This document shows, in pieces, positions 32,016 to 34,400 of a stretch of 34,400 bases of DNA; within the stretch, counting starts at the first letter, position 1; each line of letters starts with the position of its first letter. Both the position numbers and the translations under genes were made by a program. The notes under the pieces are model-generated. The model was not told where the DNA came from. It saw only the letters and a list, made by a program, of their open reading frames with translations, and did not search any database. Source of the DNA: Actinomycetes bacterium (lineage in GTDB: Bacteria > Actinomycetota > Actinomycetes > Nanopelagicales > Nanopelagicaceae); the NCBI GenBank assembly GCA_025355665.1, contig JANXZF010000057.1, forward strand, positions 1-34,400. The letters run 5' to 3'.

Positions 32016-32933
32016 ATGAGTGATTTTCGTTCTGGCTTCGTGGCCATTGTTGGCCGCCCGAATACAGGCAAGTCGACCCTCGTTAACGCACTCGTCGGCA
32101 GCAAGGTCGTTATTACTTCTCCCCACCCGAACACCACTCGTCACGCCGTCAGAGGAATCGTTAATCGCCCTGACTTTCAGGCGATCTTGGTGGATACACC
32201 TGGAATTCATAAACCAAAGACACTTCTTGGTCATCGGCTAAACGCCGTTGTTGGTCAGAATCTCGACTCGGTCGATGCCATCATCATGTGTCTACCAGCC
32301 GACGAATCTTCGGGTTCAGGAGATGAATTCATCATTCAGGAAATTGCTAAGCATCCGAAATCCAAGAAGATCGCGGTTATCACCAAGACCGATCTAGTTT
32401 CCAAAAATGCCTTAGCTGCAAAACTGTCTGGGATAGTGGCTCTGGCGAAGGATCTCACTTGGGACGAAATCATTCCCGTCTCAGCAACTATTCATGATCA
32501 GATTGATTTGCTCACTGAGCTCATTGGATCTGCCCTGCCTACTGGCCCTGAGTTCTACCCCCAGGGAATGGCATCGGATCAAGGCCAGGAACAATGGATT
32601 TGCGAATTGATTCGCGAAGCGGCGCTACGTGATGCTCGCCAGGAACTTCCTCATTCGATTACCGTCACCATTGATGAAATGTCTCAACGAGAAGATCAAG
32701 GCGACAAACCGTTCTTTGATATTCACGCGACAATACATGTCGAACGTGACTCGCAAAGGGGAATACTGCTCGGGCATAAAGGTGAGCAATTGAAGGACAT
32801 CGGGACTCGAGCCCGCGCCGATATCGAAAGAATATTGTCTGCAAAAGTTTTTTTGGGCCTTCATATCAAAGTATCAAAGGATTGGCAGAGGGACCCGAAA
32901 CTCTTGGAGCGATTGGGATTTAACGGAGAGTAA
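32016..32933 (+). CDS. era: GTPase Era
   Basis: A 305-aa GTPase for 16S rRNA 3'-end and 30S maturation. G1 is GRPNTGKST (13-21), G3 is VDTPGIHKP, and G4 is TKTD, where most Era proteins have NKxD. The C-terminal KH domain has GILLGHKGEQLKDIGTRARADIE. It follows dprA by 12 bases, which differs from the common actinobacterial placement near ybeY. The fold and KH domain make the identity secure. Confidence 0.95.
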   Translation: MSDFRSGFVAIVGRPNTGKSTLVNALVGSKVVITSPHPNTTRHAVRGIVNRPDFQAILVDTPGIHKPKTLLGHRLNAVVGQNLDSVDAIIMCLPADESSGSGDEFIIQEIAKHPKSKKIAVITKTDLVSKNALAAKLSGIVALAKDLTWDEIIPVSATIHDQIDLLTELIGSALPTGPEFYPQGMASDQGQEQWICELIREAALRDARQELPHSITVTIDEMSQREDQGDKPFFDIHATIHVERDSQRGILLGHKGEQLKDIGTRARADIERILSAKVFLGLHIKVSKDWQRDPKLLERLGFNGE

Positions 32934-32946
32934 TTTTGCTTGGTAA

Positions 32947-33522
32947 TTACTGGCAGGTGCTTGATTGACTTGTTACTTTTGTCGCTGATTGAGTTGCACG
33001 CGCAATCAAGATTCGAGATTGACCAGTATTTAGTTGGCTATAAGATGAATCCATAAGCGTCTGAATTTGGGTTGGGGCAGAAGATCTAAAGGATGAATAC
33101 TGCGCACCGTACGAAACCGTCTGATAACTAATCGAGTCAGCAGTTGGTTGAATCCAAACAGGGGACGAAAATCCAGTGCAGGCGATCGTCTTAGGTGCAG
33201 CACTTTCTGCAACTAGCTTGTGCATTGCACTGCAAGTGAACCATGTGTAGAGACCTGGGCTGCCTGCGCGAACGCCTTCACCAAAAACCACCGAATGGCA
33301 ATACAAGTTGCTGCCAGCGGTATTTGAGAAATTAGATTTCCAATTCTTGCTGAGCTCTAATTCTGTTGTAACTGTTTTAACGAATTTTGTAATTTGTGTT
33401 TGCGAGAAATGAACGGTACTTGCGTCGCCAGTTGCAGCGTATGAAGTTTCGGTCAGGAGCACTACGGCGACAAACAAGGCGGCCTTGAGGACTGAACTCC
33501 TCTTAAGACGCTTTGCCATCAT
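32947..33522 (-). CDS. Secreted four-cysteine protein of unknown function
   Basis: A 191-aa protein with a signal peptide: MMAKRLKR, a hydrophobic core (ALFVAVVLL), and a likely cleavage after SYA. The mature part is Ser/Thr/Gln-rich with four cysteines (LYCHS, WFTCSA, IACTGF, SSTCQ at the very end), enough for two disulfides, and no recognised catalytic motif. The start 33522 is chosen because AAGGG lies six bases before the ATG and the signal peptide begins there; a longer reading to 33582 would bury it. It is convergent with era, with no clear terminator between them. It lies downstream of, and on the same strand as, the small peptide gene at 33730, and could share its message or its regulation. 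Confidence 0.75.
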   Translation of the reverse strand: MMAKRLKRSSVLKAALFVAVVLLTETSYAATGDASTVHFSQTQITKFVKTVTTELELSKNWKSNFSNTAGSNLYCHSVVFGEGVRAGSPGLYTWFTCSAMHKLVAESAAPKTIACTGFSSPVWIQPTADSISYQTVSYGAQYSSFRSSAPTQIQTLMDSSYSQLNTGQSRILIARATQSATKVTSQSSTCQ

Positions 33523-33651
33523 CTGCACCCTTACTCGGTTCTGGCCGTTACGGGTTGAGTGTGGACGTTTGAAGATGTGCAATGAAATGAGTGAAGAGGG
33601 GAAGCACTTCTGGAAACGTACGAAATCATTCGTCCGCGTTCCTTCTCATCC

Positions 33652-33665
33652 TTGAACATGTTCAA
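33652..33665. promoter_or_regulatory. Perfect 14-bp palindrome upstream of the secreted-protein gene
   Basis: TTGAACATGTTCAA, about 130 bp before the ATG at 33522. It is shaped like a dimer-binding operator. Spacing GAAC-N2-GTTC excludes the usual actinobacterial SOS box (GAAC-N4-GTTC). Confidence 0.4.
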
Positions 33666-33686
33666 CCAGTCCTTTTATTCTCTTGT

Positions 33687-33715
33687 ACAACTTTGGCCCC
33701 GTTGCCAATCGTTGT
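33687..33715. other. Two-part hairpin between the peptide gene and the secreted-protein gene
   Basis: Outer arms ACAAC/GTTGT and inner arms TTGGC/GCCAA. On the plus strand it is followed by TACTATTTTTT. On the minus strand it lies 15 bases after the peptide stop and could attenuate read-through into the 191-aa gene or protect the mRNA end. The rest of 33523-33729 shows nothing else recognisable. Confidence 0.35.
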
Positions 33716-33729
33716 TACTATTTTTTCGA

Positions 33730-33876
33730 TTAGCAGCAAGAATTAGCGCCTGGGATCGTCAAAAGCGTGAATGACGTTCCGCCGGAGATTGTGCTCTTCC
33801 TTGGTGCGGCGTTTGCCGGAAGCGCGGTCGTAACAACTAATACGACTGCGATTAAGGTCAGTCCGATTTGCTTCAC
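33730..33876 (-). CDS. 48-aa secreted peptide precursor ending in Cys-Cys (candidate signal peptide/pheromone)
   Basis: A GTG start at 33876 preceded by TTTGGAGGATACT, a strong Shine-Dalgarno. The precursor has a complete signal peptide: MKQ, a hydrophobic core GLTLIAVVLVVTTAL, and PANA with predicted cleavage after Ala23. The mature part is 25 residues (24-48), starting APRKSTISGG, then SFTLLTIPGANSCC, with two cysteines as the last residues. Nothing is recognised as an enzyme or toxin. The gene is divergent from the XRE-TPR regulator (78 bases between starts), with an inverted repeat over its own predicted promoter. This fits an exported peptide sensed by that regulator, but a small antimicrobial or structural peptide is possible. 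Confidence 0.65.
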   Translation of the reverse strand: MKQIGLTLIAVVLVVTTALPANAAPRKSTISGGTSFTLLTIPGANSCC

Positions 33877-33891
33877 AGTATCCTCCAAATG

Positions 33892-33910
33892 TCTTTACTA
33901 TTTGTAAAGA
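33892..33910. promoter_or_regulatory. Inverted-repeat operator between peptide gene and XRE-TPR regulator
   Basis: TCTTTACTATTTGTAAAGA: perfect 7-bp arms and a 5-bp centre. On the minus strand it directly follows a candidate -35 TTGACG (33939-33934) and -10 ACTAAT (33915-33910, 18-bp spacing), so it covers the expected transcription start of the peptide gene. Confidence 0.6.
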
Positions 33911-33939
33911 TTAGTTGTAAGATATACCAAAGTCGTCAA
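33910..33939 (-). promoter_or_regulatory. Predicted promoter of the peptide gene
   Basis: -35 TTGACG and -10 ACTAAT separated by 18 bp on the minus strand. The -10 abuts the inverted repeat. The -10 is only a 4/6 match, so activation or regulation is likely. Confidence 0.45.
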
Positions 33940-33954
33940 GAAGGGAAGTGGGTT

Positions 33955-34400
33955 ATGGAGTTTGGAGAGAAGCTCCGAACGCTGAGGGAGAAAGCCGGTC
34001 TAACTCAGTATGAGCTTGCCGAGGGCATAGCTGCCTCCAGTTTCATATCCCTGCTAGAGGGGGGTAAACGCAAGCCTAAGCCTGAGTTGGTCGTCAAATT
34101 AGCGGCAAGGTTGGGCGTGCCCACGGAGGATCTGGTGATCGACCAGAGCGCCCAAGAGCGCGAACTCAATCTCAATACCGCCAAGGTCGCCCTGAGTTCT
34201 GGAGATCTCGAAATCGCGGAGGATTTTGCGAAGCAGGTCTTAATGTTCGGTCCTGAGGGCATCCAAGATATGGCTTCGCTGGCCGCTTCGGTGGTTTTGC
34301 TTCAGATCAATGCGCGTAGGGGTCTTTTCGAGGGTGTTCTGGATCAATTGGAACAGCTCTTGAAAGATAATCCAAAGGCGGCCCCTGAGTTGAGGTCTCG
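33955..34400 (+). CDS. XRE-family HTH regulator with TPR-like repeats (partial, runs off right edge)
   Basis: 148 residues are in the window. Residues 3-60 are a Cro/C1-type helix-turn-helix (FGEKLRTLREKAGLTQYELA, then ASSFISLLEGGKRKPK and ELVVKLAARLGVPTEDLV). From about residue 66 it continues as paired amphipathic helices of TPR type (ERELNLNTAKVALSSGDLEIA, AEDFAKQVLMFGP, then LLQINARRGLFEGVLDQLEQ). HTH plus TPR is the architecture of the RNPP peptide-pheromone receptors and related actinobacterial regulators. The ATG follows AAGGGAAG. Divergent from the 48-aa secreted peptide with an inverted repeat in between, so peptide sensing and autoregulation are proposed. Confidence 0.85.
   Translation, partial: MEFGEKLRTLREKAGLTQYELAEGIAASSFISLLEGGKRKPKPELVVKLAARLGVPTEDLVIDQSAQERELNLNTAKVALSSGDLEIAEDFAKQVLMFGPEGIQDMASLAASVVLLQINARRGLFEGVLDQLEQLLKDNPKAAPELRS

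Noticed and set aside
33652-33665. Palindrome as a LexA SOS box
   Set aside because: Actinobacterial SOS boxes have GAAC-N4-GTTC; here the gap is two bases, and the neighbouring gene is not a DNA-repair gene.
33544-33669. 42-codon minus-strand ORF beginning in the 14-bp palindrome
   Set aside because: No Shine-Dalgarno, no signal peptide or domain character, ends before the secreted-protein start; not supported.

Overview
The window looks like chromosomal DNA of an uncultivated, moderate-GC Actinomycetota. The evidence is a SepH-type (DUF3071) division protein, coenzyme F420 biosynthesis genes with F420-type luciferase-like enzymes, psuG-psuK, the block rplS-lepB-rnhB-yraN-comM-dprA, frequent GTG starts, ATGA/GTGA gene overlaps, and several -10 boxes only 5-8 nt before start codons, which suggests leaderless mRNAs. 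A freshwater Nanopelagicales-like lineage is possible, but this is inference. No rRNA, tRNA, IS element, prophage or CRISPR array was recognised.

Region 1 (about 1-15,742) is an accessory catabolic island. It holds a cyclic-amidase-type amidohydrolase that runs off the left edge, a small putative alpha/beta-barrel protein, an IclR regulator, a luciferase-like F420/flavin oxidoreductase, and a complete branched-chain-amino-acid-type ABC importer (binding protein, LivH, fused LivM-LivG, LivF). It also holds two paralogous tandem-VOC proteins, two unrecognised beta-rich proteins, two cupins, a membrane protein, an acyl-CoA-ligase-type AMP-forming enzyme and a MaoC hydratase. The substrate cannot be read from the sequence. 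Five copies of a 15-bp operator-like motif (TTCCRC-N3-RYGGAA, usually preceded by G) lie in four intergenic regions of this island and nowhere else that I noticed. This suggests that the IclR protein controls it as one regulon.

Region 2 (15,739-19,905) is an F420 cluster. It contains NpdG (F420:NADP oxidoreductase), CofC/FbiD, CofD/FbiA, a stand-alone CofE, and a second luciferase-like enzyme. Together these would make and recycle the cofactor that the island's redox enzymes may use.

Region 3 (19,948-27,317) holds a topoisomerase IV subunit A that ends exactly at its catalytic core (no C-terminal pinwheel), psuK and psuG for pseudouridine breakdown, an alkaline-phosphatase-superfamily phosphodiesterase, SepH, an MFS transporter and an inositol-monophosphatase-family enzyme. 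Region 4 (27,443-32,933) is the housekeeping block rplS-lepB-rnhB-yraN-comM-dprA-era.

Region 5 (32,947-34,400) holds a secreted four-cysteine protein and a 48-aa secreted peptide precursor ending in Cys-Cys. The precursor is transcribed divergently from an XRE-TPR regulator that runs off the right edge. A perfect 7+5+7 inverted repeat sits over the peptide promoter. This has the layout of a peptide-pheromone/receptor pair and is the best candidate here for an undescribed system.
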